Part shown: positions 1-8,746 of the stretch, piece after piece
Layout: each line of letters starts with the position of its first letter
Position numbering within the stretch: the stretch's first letter is position 1
Notes under the pieces: generated by a model
The model's input: only the letters and a program-made list of their open reading frames with translations
Database searches by the model: none
What the model was told of the DNA's origin: nothing
Position numbers and translations under genes: made by a program
Source: Fluviispira vulneris
GTDB taxonomy: Bacteria; Bdellovibrionota_B; Oligoflexia; Silvanigrellales; Silvanigrellaceae
Assembly (NCBI RefSeq): GCF_014281055.1
Contig: NZ_JACRSE010000001.1
Span: 248,001-312,000 of the forward strand
Direction: 5' to 3'
DNA: 64,000 bases

Positions 1-1056
1 ATAGGTGCTTCAACTGGTTATGGGCTTGCGAGTCGTATAGCGGCAGCCTATGGCAATGGTGCTGCTACTATTGGTGTCTTTTTTGAAAAACCTGCAGATG
101 GCGCTCGGACAGCGACGGCTGGGTGGTACAATACCGCTGCCTTCGAAAAGGCAGCGCACAGCGAAGGTCTTTATGCAAAAAGTATCAATGGTGATGCCTT
201 TTCGAATGAAATTAAACAAAAAACGATTGAGCTTATTAAAAAAGATTTAGGAAAAGTTGACCTTGTTGTTTATAGCTTAGCTTCACCAAGAAGGACCCAC
301 CCAACGACAGGCGAAAACTTTTCTTCTGCACTTAAACCTATTGGTAAAACATATTCAGAGAAATCTATTAACCCTATGACAGGGGAAATCAAATCTGTGA
401 GTATTGAACCAGCAGGTGAAGGAGATATTGAAAACACTGTGCGTGTTATGGGTGGGGAAGACTGGGAAATGTGGATCGATGCTCTGCAAAATGCCGGTGT
501 CTTAGCAGATAATGCTTTAACTGTAGCATATTCTTATATCGGTCCCGTTTTAACTTATCCTATTTATCGTGAAGGAACGATTGGTAAAGCAAAAGAGCAT
601 TTAGAAAAAACAGCTGGTCTTATTTCAGATAAATTGCATAAAATTGGTGGCAAAGCATTTGTTTCTGTGAATAAAGCGGTTGTCACTCAATCGAGTTCTG
701 CTATTCCAGTCGTTCCTTTGTATATATCTCTCCTTTTCCGTATCATGAAAAATAAAAATATTCATGAAGACTGTATAGAGCAAGCTTATAGATTATTTAA
801 TGAGCATTTATACTCCGGAAAAAATATCAATACGGATAAAAAAGGTCTTATTCGTATTGATGATTGGGAAATGAGAGATGATGTGCAGGGTGAAGTTTCT
901 AAGCTTTGGGAAAAAGTGAATTCAGAAAATATCAACGATTTTTCCGATTTATCTGGATATCGTAATGATTTTTATAAACTTTTTGGTTTTGGCCTCCCAC
1001 AAGTTGATTATAAAGCAGATGTTGAAATTAAGGTTGAGATCCCATCCATCTCATAG
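1..1056 (+). CDS. fabV: Trans-2-enoyl-CoA/ACP reductase FabV, 5' end missing
   Basis: The frame is open from base 1 and ends with TAG at 1054-1056, giving 351 residues of a family that is about 400 long, so roughly the first 45-50 residues lie outside the window. The visible start is the nucleotide-binding loop (IGASTGYGLASR), followed by VVYSLASPRRTHP, a FabV hallmark. The catalytic Tyr-X8-Lys pair is intact (YREGTIGKAK, about 560-600). FabV uses NADH to reduce trans-2-enoyl thioesters in the last step of fatty acid elongation and is a cytoplasmic monomer, often insensitive to triclosan. It is followed by a strong terminator, so it probably ends its transcript. Family assignment is firm; whether ACP or CoA esters are the main substrate cannot be read from sequence. 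Confidence 0.95.
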   Translation: MGASTGYGLASRIAAAYGNGAATIGVFFEKPADGARTATAGWYNTAAFEKAAHSEGLYAKSINGDAFSNEIKQKTIELIKKDLGKVDLVVYSLASPRRTHPTTGENFSSALKPIGKTYSEKSINPMTGEIKSVSIEPAGEGDIENTVRVMGGEDWEMWIDALQNAGVLADNALTVAYSYIGPVLTYPIYREGTIGKAKEHLEKTAGLISDKLHKIGGKAFVSVNKAVVTQSSSAIPVVPLYISLLFRIMKNKNIHEDCIEQAYRLFNEHLYSGKNINTDKKGLIRIDDWEMRDDVQGEVSKLWEKVNSENINDFSDLSGYRNDFYKLFGFGLPQVDYKADVEIKVEIPSIS

Positions 1057-1089
1057 TTTTAGGCAGAAAGAGTCCGAATTGGGTTTGTT

Positions 1090-1127
1090 AAGAGTCCGAA
1101 ATAGATGCATTATTTCGGACTCTTTTT
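1090..1127 (+). terminator. Rho-independent terminator of fabV
   Basis: A perfect 14-bp stem (1090-1103 pairing with 1111-1124) with a 7-base loop runs into a T tract. It lies 34 bases after the fabV stop. An extra copy of the left arm (AAGAGTCCGAA) sits just upstream at 1068-1078. Confidence 0.92.
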
Positions 1128-1203
1128 TGTATTGTGCAAGCAAAGTCATTATTTTGTCGTACATATGTTAATAAGATCATAAATTTTTTTTCTGCATTTC
1201 AGA

Positions 1204-1233
1204 TTGATAATTTTAACCCCATTGCAGTACAAT
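1204..1233 (+). promoter_or_regulatory. Candidate sigma-70 promoter for the nitroreductase gene
   Basis: TTGATA (1204-1209), an 18-base spacer and TACAAT (1228-1233) lie about 90 bases before the ATG at 1322 and after the fabV terminator, where a new transcript is expected. In such AT-rich DNA chance matches are common. Confidence 0.4.
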
Positions 1234-1321
1234 TAACTAAATGAATTTCACTATTTTTTTTTGAAAAAGAGAATGATTTTTAATTTTGAGTTGTTTAATA
1301 ATTTTATTTGATGAGGTAACT

Positions 1322-1951
1322 ATGAATTCAACACTTGATATTATCAAACAAAGGACATCAGTAAATAAATTTGATCCTACAAAAACTATAAGTGAGAATG
1401 AAATAAAAGATCTTGTAAGTTATGCTTGTGAAGCTCCTTCTTCGTTTAATATTCAACATTGGCGTTTTATTGCTTTAACAAATAAGACTGAAAAAGAAAA
1501 ATTAAAAGCCGTGGCATTCAACCAAGAAAAAATCACTGATGCAGCCGTTACATTTATTGTGTTAGGTGATATGAAAGGTATTGAAAAAATGCCAGAAATT
1601 TTATCATCGATAAAGAAAACCAATTTGATTGATCAGCAAATACTTGATGCCTGGCAGCAAATGGCAAATGGGATGTATAAAGAAAATCCAATTCTCGAAA
1701 GAGACGAAGCGATTCGTTCAGCCTCATTGGCGGCTATGACGCTCATGCTTGCTGCTCAAGCAAAAGGCTATGCAAGTGGTGCGATGATCGGTTTCGATCC
1801 TGAAGGTGTTAAGAAAGAATTTCAAATTCCAGATCGTTATGTGCCAGTTATGCTCATTGCTGTTGGATATCTAAGTAAAGGGAATTGGCCTAGAAAACCA
1901 AGACTGCCTTTAGACAGTATTTTAAGTTTTAATAAAATAAAACAATTTTAA
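1322..1951 (+). CDS. Nitroreductase family protein (FMN-dependent)
   Basis: The 209-residue product has the nitroreductase fold signature. An N-terminal S-V-N-K-F phosphate-binding segment replaces the usual RRSxRxF, followed by APSSFNIQHWRF, which contacts FMN, and a late segment with AAMTLMLAAQAKGYASGAMIGFD. Family members are homodimeric FMN flavoproteins that reduce nitroaromatics, quinones or flavins with NAD(P)H. I chose the ATG at 1322 because GAGGT lies four bases upstream; the in-frame ORF extends 36 bases further without a ribosome site and would add a non-conserved leader. The HDOD gene starts 29 bases downstream on the same strand, so the two may be co-transcribed. Substrate cannot be inferred. 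Confidence 0.88.
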   Translation: MNSTLDIIKQRTSVNKFDPTKTISENEIKDLVSYACEAPSSFNIQHWRFIALTNKTEKEKLKAVAFNQEKITDAAVTFIVLGDMKGIEKMPEILSSIKKTNLIDQQILDAWQQMANGMYKENPILERDEAIRSASLAAMTLMLAAQAKGYASGAMIGFDPEGVKKEFQIPDRYVPVMLIAVGYLSKGNWPRKPRLPLDSILSFNKIKQF

Positions 1952-1980
1952 TAATATGTCTTAAAGACGAATAAAAATCT

Positions 1981-2814
1981 ATGGCAAACCTATATAATAA
2001 ATTTGTAATACCTCCGTTAACTGAAAATATTGTGAGCTGTCTTTCTTCCATTTATAAGAATGAATTTATTATCGATAATATGGTTGAGAAAATAGCTAGG
2101 GATATTGGGTTATTTAATAAAATATTATTGATTGCAAACTCACAACGTTATGGTCAAGGCGTTCAAACAAATGATTTAAAACAAGCTATAGTGCGAATTG
2201 GTATTATCAATTTAACTTTAGTTTTGACTTCGGAATATTATACTAAATATACATCGATAGAAGAAATCGGTTTCTTTAATTTAAAACAATTTAATCTCCA
2301 TTCAAGTTGTGTCTCTCGTTTCGCTTTTGAAATTGCAAAAATCATAAATTTACCAACTTTACACGATGTGACGTTAGCTGCGGCTTTTCATGATTTAGGG
2401 CTGCTTGCTCGAGCTATATTGCACAAAGATATTATGAAAAATTTAGTTGAAAAATGCACTCAAGATAAAATTCATTTTCATAAAGCAGAAATGGAACTGA
2501 ACATCACTTCTCATGAAATTATTGGTGCAGATATTCTAAGCGAATGGGGCCTAAATAAAAATATTATTTTGCTCGTTAGGAATCATCATACCAAAGAGAG
2601 CGTAAGATCATCGGACACAGACTATTTAGAGAAAGAGTTTATTGTATTGGAACTTGCTGATATATTAGCTCATAGAATTTCTTGTGGATTTGAAGGATAT
2701 ACAAGGGATATCAGAGTCAATATGATGTTAATAGATAGACTGGGGATATCCAAAGATAAAATTGTAGAGCTGATAAAAATCGTTAATCATTCCATGAATA
2801 GTTTTGGATTTTGA
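1981..2814 (+). CDS. HDOD domain signalling protein
   Basis: The 277-residue protein is almost entirely an HDOD domain, a catalytically degenerate relative of HD phosphohydrolases. It shows the typical opening (PPLTENIVSCLSSI), the helix around IARDIGLFNKILLIANS, LKQAIVRIGI, and a core AAAFHDLGLLARAI with a later HHT. HDOD proteins occur in chemotaxis, c-di-GMP and stress signalling, usually as output domains acting by protein contact. There is no attached receiver, GGDEF or EAL domain, so the input is unknown. The ribosome site is weak. The gene ends five bases before the convergent menD stop. Family confidence is high; function is not established. Confidence 0.85.
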   Translation: MANLYNKFVIPPLTENIVSCLSSIYKNEFIIDNMVEKIARDIGLFNKILLIANSQRYGQGVQTNDLKQAIVRIGIINLTLVLTSEYYTKYTSIEEIGFFNLKQFNLHSSCVSRFAFEIAKIINLPTLHDVTLAAAFHDLGLLARAILHKDIMKNLVEKCTQDKIHFHKAEMELNITSHEIIGADILSEWGLNKNIILLVRNHHTKESVRSSDTDYLEKEFIVLELADILAHRISCGFEGYTRDIRVNMMLIDRLGISKDKIVELIKIVNHSMNSFGF

Positions 2815-2819
2815 AGTTT

Positions 2820-4430
2820 TTATACATCCATTTGATTGAATTCATCATTGAATGAATCCGTGTGATATTGATTGGGAAATATTTCATAAACATTATGTTG
2901 TGTTTCTAGTAATTTAAATTCTTTTATTTCATCGAGAGCGTGATAGTGCATATTCCACATTTTGCACCAATGCTCTAATTTATAATTATGGAAATTCTGA
3001 CAGAAATTACCAGCCATTCCTGAAAGGACTCGACCAAATATTTTTCCGCCGCTATTATTTATTACAATAAGGTTTGTGTATAAAGCTTTTTGATATTGTA
3101 AGACCCAAGGCGCACTTAAATCATATAGAGCCGTAAGATCGCCTATTATGGCAAAATTTTGTGAGTCGATTGCAGAGAATCCATAAAAAGTTGAAATTTG
3201 TCCGTCAATTCCATTTAGACCACGTGAAGCTTCAACGTAGAAATTTTTTTGATTATACTGAGCGGCTAAATCCCAATGGCGAATCGACAAACTGTTACCT
3301 AAATAGAGGCGAGAAGAATGAGGAATTATTTTTGATAATGTATGCATGATGGCTTGTTCAGAGTTTGGATACTTTTTATATAATTCTTGTAGTTTTAAGA
3401 AAAACGAATTATCAAAATTTAAAAAATTAAGAACCTCTTCTGAGTATTTTCTGTTATATTTTGTATTGTTTATTATACCTTCTTTATTCTCTTCTATACA
3501 AAAATGCTTTGCTCTAGAATGCCCAGGAAAAATATTGTCTGATAAAGAAATAACTTCTATATTCTTATTGAGTTCTTCAAGGTCCCGCCAGATCCTATGG
3601 GTTGGTGTGTTCCCAATTTTTATCACAGAATCGATTTTGTATCCCGATTTTTTTGCATTTATCCAGATTTTATCTGCGCATTTGATTTGCAATGCCGAGA
3701 GTTTTGACTCCTCTCTTAAATTTGAAATACTTTCAAGATAAACAGGTAAATTAAAGTGGCATAATAAATCAATAATTATTTCTTTATATTTAGGATGGAT
3801 TTGTGAGACAATAACGATTAAATTCTCAGCATTGTCTATTTTTTGATAAATATTTTGCATAAATTGTTCAGGAATTCGATAAGGAGTAGGAAAAGTATCT
3901 AGCTTTGCAATATGAATTATCTCTTCGATAGTACCCGTTTGCAATGGTGTGTTGAAACATACATTTATATGTAATGGTTTATTTTTAGGGCAATTCAATA
4001 ATTCGAACTCATGATCTGCTTCTATATCATAACATGCAGAGACATATTTACCGAAAATGTTATTTTGTTCTGCGCTTTGTGGTGCACCTGTTCCACGAAA
4101 AGATTTTGGTCTATCTGCTGTTAGCAAGACAAGAGGCAATCCGGAATAATAAGCTTCCATAGTGGGTGCTAAAAGTTCACCGACTGCTGTTCCAGATGTT
4201 GTTATTACACAAACAGGTTTATTTATGGATTTAATCCGACCTAATGAATAAAAACCAGCTGATCTTTCGTCAAAATGGTTGAATATAATTTGTTTATTTG
4301 TTGTAGATAGATTTATTAATGTTTCAACTAAAGGAATATTTCTAGCCCCAGCACAAACATAAAATTCAGCAACTCCCCAGTTTAGGAGTTTTTTTATTAT
4401 ACCGGATGAAATACTTCGATTGTTTGTCAT
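2820..4430 (-). CDS. menD: 2-succinyl-5-enolpyruvyl-6-hydroxy-3-cyclohexene-1-carboxylate synthase MenD
   Basis: A 536-residue thiamine-diphosphate enzyme. The N-terminal Pyr domain shows VCAGARNIPL, HFDERSAGFYSLGRIK (catalytic Glu), and TTSGTAVGELLAPTMEAYYSGLPLVLLTADRP, close to classical MenD. The C-terminal PP domain has GLNGIDGQISTFYG and a diphosphate/Mg loop with INNSGGKIFGRV. MenD joins isochorismate and 2-oxoglutarate to give SEPHCHC in menaquinone synthesis. The usual SPGSRS start motif reads CAGARN here, a modest divergence. AAGGA lies before the ATG. No other men gene is in the window, so the pathway must be encoded elsewhere if it works. Confidence 0.9.
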   Translation of the reverse strand: MTNNRSISSGIIKKLLNWGVAEFYVCAGARNIPLVETLINLSTTNKQIIFNHFDERSAGFYSLGRIKSINKPVCVITTSGTAVGELLAPTMEAYYSGLPLVLLTADRPKSFRGTGAPQSAEQNNIFGKYVSACYDIEADHEFELLNCPKNKPLHINVCFNTPLQTGTIEEIIHIAKLDTFPTPYRIPEQFMQNIYQKIDNAENLIVIVSQIHPKYKEIIIDLLCHFNLPVYLESISNLREESKLSALQIKCADKIWINAKKSGYKIDSVIKIGNTPTHRIWRDLEELNKNIEVISLSDNIFPGHSRAKHFCIEENKEGIINNTKYNRKYSEEVLNFLNFDNSFFLKLQELYKKYPNSEQAIMHTLSKIIPHSSRLYLGNSLSIRHWDLAAQYNQKNFYVEASRGLNGIDGQISTFYGFSAIDSQNFAIIGDLTALYDLSAPWVLQYQKALYTNLIVINNSGGKIFGRVLSGMAGNFCQNFHNYKLEHWCKMWNMHYHALDEIKEFKLLETQHNVYEIFPNQYHTDSFNDEFNQMDV

Positions 4431-4567
4431 TTTAATTCCTTGCTCATTTACTCAAAAAAAGACGCAGGATTTAAATACAATTTTAATTATGTAATGTCTA
4501 TGGTAGAACTTTGTATATTTCAGATTTAATAAATGCAATGATCTTTACTATATTGTTTATTAAGGAA

Positions 4568-4599
4568 CAAAAAAAGTGGGTTTAATAAATAAACCCACT
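4568..4599 (-). terminator. Rho-independent terminator of the RCC1 lipoprotein genes
   Basis: On the minus strand, AGTGGGTTTA pairs perfectly with TAAACCCACT (10 bp, 5-base loop; 4575-4599), followed by a run of seven T residues. It sits 20 bases after the stop of the last RCC1 gene. Confidence 0.92.
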
Positions 4600-4619
4600 G
4601 AGCAGTTGTATTCTATGAA

Positions 4620-5909
4620 TCACGGATCATTTCTATTTAAAACTTTAACAGCAGTGTAGGAAACGGCTGGATTTGCTACACCTAAGAAGTCTGATGTAGC
4701 CCCTGCGCTCGGTGGTGAGTTGTTTCCCCAGCAATAAACATCATCATTTTCGAGCAGAGCACACGTGTCATTGTCGGCAGCTGCAATGTCAACAACATTA
4801 ACTGCGGGAAGCCCCACTACAGCAATCGGAGTTGCAGACACAGCAGGATTAGCTGAACCTGTACCCAATTGACCTAGAGAATTATCACCCCAGCAAACGA
4901 CAGATGAACCATTATTCGTGATTGCACACGTGTGAACTTTACCAGCAACAATTGCTGTTGCATTGGAAATACCTGTGACTTGTTGAGGAGTTTTATTAAA
5001 TACAGCTGATACTGTTGAGGAGCCAAGCTGCTGTTTATCATTCGTACCAAAGCAGTAAACGTTTGAGCTTGTATCTGTATAACAGAAGTGTGACTGTTCC
5101 CCGCTTGAAATATGTTTAACATTTGAGGCAATTAGGACAGGGCTTGGGTTTGCAACGGTGGATATTTTTTGTCCCCAGCAGTATAAATTTCCACTCACTG
5201 CCACAGCGCAGACTGAATAGTCAGATGTTGCTATGGATTTTATAGGTTCTGGTAAGTTTATTGGCACAGCTGCAAGACTAAAAGGAGTGCTAGTAGGTTG
5301 GGCTAATTGCATTTGAGTGTTTTGCCCCCAACAAGAAACGCTTTGTGTGCTTGAAAAAAGCACACACATATGTAAGTCACCGATTGCCATCATTTTAATT
5401 TGTTGCCCCCCTAAATTTTGCACAACTTGAGGAGTTTGAGCAGGCGTAAGTGAGTCAACTTGATTACCTAATATCCCTTTAGATTGTGCCCCCCAGCATT
5501 TCATCCCTGAAGATAGATAAGCACACGTTTGAAGATATCCAGCAGAAATGGAAACTGCGTTTTCTTGTAAAATATCTGCAATAACAGGTGTTTTTTGATT
5601 AGTAGTGCCTGCTGCAGTATTACCAAGCTGAAAGTTTGCGTTGAATCCCCAGCATTTTACTTTTCCTGAACTCATAACGACACAGCTTGAGATGTCTCCC
5701 ATACTGATTAATCCGTTTTCCGAACCTGAAGACGTGTATGTAGGAACTTTTCCTAAATTTTTAGATGCAGTTGAAAGATCGTCTAAAGAATAAAAACTAT
5801 TCAAAGAAACCACAGCATCCGTTCCTCCCCCTCCTCCTCCTTTTGAGCAAGAGTAAAGAACATCAAAAATAATGATAAGAGCAATAATCTTAAAAATCAT
5901 CGACTTCAT
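4620..5909 (-). CDS. RCC1-repeat outer-membrane lipoprotein, copy 1 (3'-most of three)
   Basis: The 429-residue protein has a short hydrophobic signal sequence ending in a lipobox (VLYSC, Cys at about residue 21), then a Gly run (SKGGGGGG) suited to a flexible tether. Ser after the lipid-bearing Cys favours the outer membrane. The body holds about seven repeats of the form C-x(8-10)-CWG-x(4-6)-LG, for example CVVMSSGKVKCWG and CAITNNGSSVVCWG, typical of RCC1/BNR-like seven-bladed propellers. Almost every blade has two Cys about 10 residues apart, which suggests one disulfide per blade in an extracytoplasmic protein. AGGAGA lies before the first ATG. It follows copy 2 after 20 bases and precedes a terminator. 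Ligand and role are unknown. Confidence 0.85.
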   Translation of the reverse strand: MKSMIFKIIALIIIFDVLYSCSKGGGGGGTDAVVSLNSFYSLDDLSTASKNLGKVPTYTSSGSENGLISMGDISSCVVMSSGKVKCWGFNANFQLGNTAAGTTNQKTPVIADILQENAVSISAGYLQTCAYLSSGMKCWGAQSKGILGNQVDSLTPAQTPQVVQNLGGQQIKMMAIGDLHMCVLFSSTQSVSCWGQNTQMQLAQPTSTPFSLAAVPINLPEPIKSIATSDYSVCAVAVSGNLYCWGQKISTVANPSPVLIASNVKHISSGEQSHFCYTDTSSNVYCFGTNDKQQLGSSTVSAVFNKTPQQVTGISNATAIVAGKVHTCAITNNGSSVVCWGDNSLGQLGTGSANPAVSATPIAVVGLPAVNVVDIAAADNDTCALLENDDVYCWGNNSPPSAGATSDFLGVANPAVSYTAVKVLNRNDP

Positions 5910-5929
5910 ATTATCTCTCCTTGCTTAAC

Positions 5930-7219
5930 TTAATGTTCATTTCTGTTAAGAATTTTTATTGCTGTATTCGATAAACTTGGTGGATTTTTAATACCTAAAT
6001 TATCCCCATAAACATTGCTACTTGAATTGTTGTTACTTCCCCAGCAGTAAACATCATCATTGTCAAGCAATGCACATGTGTTATTGTCTGCTGCCGCAAT
6101 GTCTATAACTTTTGCTGAGGGCAAACCGACCACTGAAACAGGTGCGCTTGATTGAGTTGGAGTCATTGATCCACTACCAAGCTGGCCTTTTGAATTGTCT
6201 CCCCAGCAATAAACAGATGCTCCGTCATTTGTGATTGCACATGAATGAAATGCACCTGCAACGATAGCTTTTGCGTTGGATATTCCAGAAATAAGATTTG
6301 GTGTTTTATTAAATGCAGAAGAGGAAGTGCTGTTCCCAAGTTGTAATTTATCATTTTTTCCAAAACATTTTATAGCATCACTTGAATTTATATAACAAAA
6401 ATGATCTTTTTCACCACTTGAAATATTTTTTACATTGGTGTCTATGAGTATTGGGTTTGGACTAGAAGTTGTTGTGATACTTGAACCCCAGCAATATAAA
6501 CCACCTGAAATCGTTACTGCACAAACGGAATGGTCTGAAGTCGCTATTAATTTTACGCTTTCAGGCAGTGGTATATTTACGCCATTAATAAATGGATTTG
6601 TAAAATCGGATTGTGCCATTTGTCCTTGATTATTTAAACCCCAGCAAGAAACTTGTTGTGAAGCTGAGAATAAAACACAGACATGTTCGTCGCCAGTGAC
6701 CATCATTTTTATTTGATTGCCATTTAAATTCAAAACATCTTGTGGCTGAGTTGCGTTGGAATTATTGTTAATTCTATTTCCCAATTTCCCATTATTTTGT
6801 GAACCCCAGCATTTTAATCCAGTTGATAAAAAAGCACATGTGTGATTGAGTGCCGCAGACACTGCAACTGCTTTTTCAGTTAAAATATTTACAGTAACAG
6901 GCGTCACTTGATTGTTTGTGCCCGCATTTGTATTACCAAGCTGAAAGGATTGGTTGTAACCCCAGCATTTAATTGCTCCAGATGTCATAACCACACAAGC
7001 AGACAAATCCCCCATACTGATCAGTCCATTTTCAGCGCCTGATGTTGTATATGTGGGAATTTTCCCCGCATTTGTAGCAGCAGTAGACAGATCATCTAAA
7101 GAATAAAAGCTATTCAAAGAAACAATCGCATCGTTAGTTCCCCCTCCTCCTTTTGAACAAGAGTAAAGAACTTCAAAAATAATGATAAGAGTAATTATTT
7201 TTAAAATCATCGATTTCAT
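5930..7219 (-). CDS. RCC1-repeat outer-membrane lipoprotein, copy 2
   Basis: This 429-residue paralog has the same architecture as copy 1: signal sequence and lipobox (VLYSC), shorter Gly linker (SKGGGG), conserved segment SLNSFYSLDDLST, then seven Cys-paired RCC1-like blades ending in CALLDNDDVYCWG and the shared C-terminal KILNRN. The first 70 bases of copies 1 and 2 are nearly identical at DNA level, which points to recent duplication or gene conversion. AGGAGA lies six bases before the ATG at 7219. It sits 20 bases after copy 3 and before copy 1, so the three are very likely one transcript. Known RCC1-like propellers mediate protein contacts; nothing here shows the partner. Confidence 0.85.
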   Translation of the reverse strand: MKSMILKIITLIIIFEVLYSCSKGGGGTNDAIVSLNSFYSLDDLSTAATNAGKIPTYTTSGAENGLISMGDLSACVVMTSGAIKCWGYNQSFQLGNTNAGTNNQVTPVTVNILTEKAVAVSAALNHTCAFLSTGLKCWGSQNNGKLGNRINNNSNATQPQDVLNLNGNQIKMMVTGDEHVCVLFSASQQVSCWGLNNQGQMAQSDFTNPFINGVNIPLPESVKLIATSDHSVCAVTISGGLYCWGSSITTTSSPNPILIDTNVKNISSGEKDHFCYINSSDAIKCFGKNDKLQLGNSTSSSAFNKTPNLISGISNAKAIVAGAFHSCAITNDGASVYCWGDNSKGQLGSGSMTPTQSSAPVSVVGLPSAKVIDIAAADNNTCALLDNDDVYCWGSNNNSSSNVYGDNLGIKNPPSLSNTAIKILNRNEH

Positions 7220-7239
7220 ATCACTTCTCCTTTCATGAA

Positions 7240-8532
7240 TTAAAGATCATTTCTATTAAGAATTTTGATTGCTTTATTTGAGAAACTTGGTGGGTTTTTA
7301 ATGCCTAAAAAGTCACCTAAATTATCTACTGGAGCATTGTTATTTCCCCAGCAAAAAACATCATCATTTTCTAAAAGAACACATGTTACTTTGTCAGATG
7401 CGGCAATATCTATTATTTTTTGCTTAGGTAGACCAATAACTTTTAATGGTATATTGGATTGGTCAATCGTTATATCATCATTTCCGAGCTGTCCTTTACT
7501 ATTGTCTCCCCAACAGTAAACAGAAGAGTTATTATCTGAAATAGCGCATGAATGATGTTCTCCTGCAACGATAGCCGAAACATTATTTAAGTTTTGAACA
7601 GTATTAGTTTGTAATTTATAATCTGAGTGCTCAGGTTTTTTCCCAAGTTGTAATTTATCATTTCTTCCAAAACAATTGACAAAATCATTTGCGCTTATAT
7701 AGCAGAAATGATCTTTTTCTCCACTCGAAATATTTTTTACACCAGAATCTATTAGTACTGGATTCGGATTTGTGTTTGAAGTTATATTTGAGCCCCAGCA
7801 ATATAAGTTTCCTGAAATTGTTATTGCGCACATCGAGTGATCTGAAGTTGCTATATGTTTTATACTTTCAGGCAATTGAATATTTATTCCATTTATCACA
7901 GGATTTTTTGAAAAAGGTTGAGCCATTTGTCCTCTATCATTGAATCCCCAACATAAAACTTGTTGTGAACCTGATAATAAAACGCAGACATGTTCATCAC
8001 CTGTAACCATCATCTTTATTGGATTATTATTTATATTTAAAATATCTTGTGGTTTACTTGCATAAGAGGAATCATTGATTCTATTTCCTAATTTACCATT
8101 GTTCTGCGAACCCCAACATTTCATACCTGATATTAAATAAGCACAAGTGTGGTTGAGAGCAGCTGATACAGCTACTGCTTTTTCTGTTAAAATATTTACG
8201 TAAACAGGTTCGGCTTGATTGCTTGTGTTAGCACTGGAATTACCAAGTTGAAAGGATTGATTGTATCCCCAACATTTTATTTGTCCCGATGTCATAACGA
8301 CGCAGGCCGTTAAATCTCCCATACTTATTAGTCCATTTTCTGAGCCTGAAGTTGTATAGGTCGGAATTTTTCCAGAATTTTTTGCTAAATTACTTAAGTC
8401 ATCAAGGGAATAGAAACTACCTAAATTCATTAAGGGGTCAGAATTATTTCCACCTCCTTTAGAGCATGAAAAAGTGAAAAATAGGAGCAATAAAAATTGT
8501 ATGAAGATTACTCTTCTAAGCATAAATTTCAT
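7240..8532 (-). CDS. RCC1-repeat outer-membrane lipoprotein, copy 3 (first in operon)
   Basis: A 430-residue paralog of the two genes downstream. The signal peptide differs (LLLLFFTFSC lipobox) but the mature part aligns: SKGGG linker, LGSFYSLDDLSN, IPTYTTSGSENGLISMGDL, then seven Cys-paired blades and the KILNRND end. It is the most divergent copy (for instance a blade reads CYISANDFVNCFG). Start choice is uncertain: GAGG directly abuts the ATG at 8532, whereas the in-frame ATG at 8523 has an ideal 9-base spacing, giving a protein three residues shorter. The alignment with the paralogs (MKSM versus MKFM) supports the longer form. Likely surface-exposed; function unknown. Confidence 0.84.
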   Translation of the reverse strand: MKFMLRRVIFIQFLLLLFFTFSCSKGGGNNSDPLMNLGSFYSLDDLSNLAKNSGKIPTYTTSGSENGLISMGDLTACVVMTSGQIKCWGYNQSFQLGNSSANTSNQAEPVYVNILTEKAVAVSAALNHTCAYLISGMKCWGSQNNGKLGNRINDSSYASKPQDILNINNNPIKMMVTGDEHVCVLLSGSQQVLCWGFNDRGQMAQPFSKNPVINGINIQLPESIKHIATSDHSMCAITISGNLYCWGSNITSNTNPNPVLIDSGVKNISSGEKDHFCYISANDFVNCFGRNDKLQLGKKPEHSDYKLQTNTVQNLNNVSAIVAGEHHSCAISDNNSSVYCWGDNSKGQLGNDDITIDQSNIPLKVIGLPKQKIIDIAASDKVTCVLLENDDVFCWGNNNAPVDNLGDFLGIKNPPSFSNKAIKILNRNDL

Positions 8533-8558
8533 CCTCGTACATGAAAATGAGCTTAAAC

Positions 8559-8564
8559 ATTATA
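8559..8564 (-). promoter_or_regulatory. Candidate -10 element for the RCC1 operon
   Basis: A perfect TATAAT on the minus strand lies 27-36 bases before the two possible start codons of copy 3. No good -35 hexamer is visible at 16-18 bases, so an activator-dependent promoter or chance match are both possible. Confidence 0.3.
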
Positions 8565-8746
8565 TCGGTTGGTTTTTTAGAAAATTTAAAAAATAAGATT
8601 TTAATATAAGAAAGATTATTTGAAATAATTGTAGTTTTCTTAAGAGAGCGAAACTCTAAACTTTGTGTCAAAATATTGAACCAATTGAAAATATTAAAAT
8701 TTATTAAATAAAACCGATTTAAGAGCATGCCAAGATGAGGATATGT

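Larger units (their letters stand above)
4620..8532 (-). repeat. Tandem triplication of a RCC1 lipoprotein gene
   Basis: Three genes of 1290, 1290 and 1293 bases, each separated by exactly 20 bases, encode paralogous lipoproteins. Protein similarity runs end to end, with copies 1 and 2 closest in the signal-peptide region. Confidence 0.9.

Noticed and set aside
8516-8728. 70-residue minus-strand ORF upstream of RCC1 copy 3
   Set aside because: Overlaps the real start of copy 3 in another frame, lacks a ribosome site and has no conserved features.
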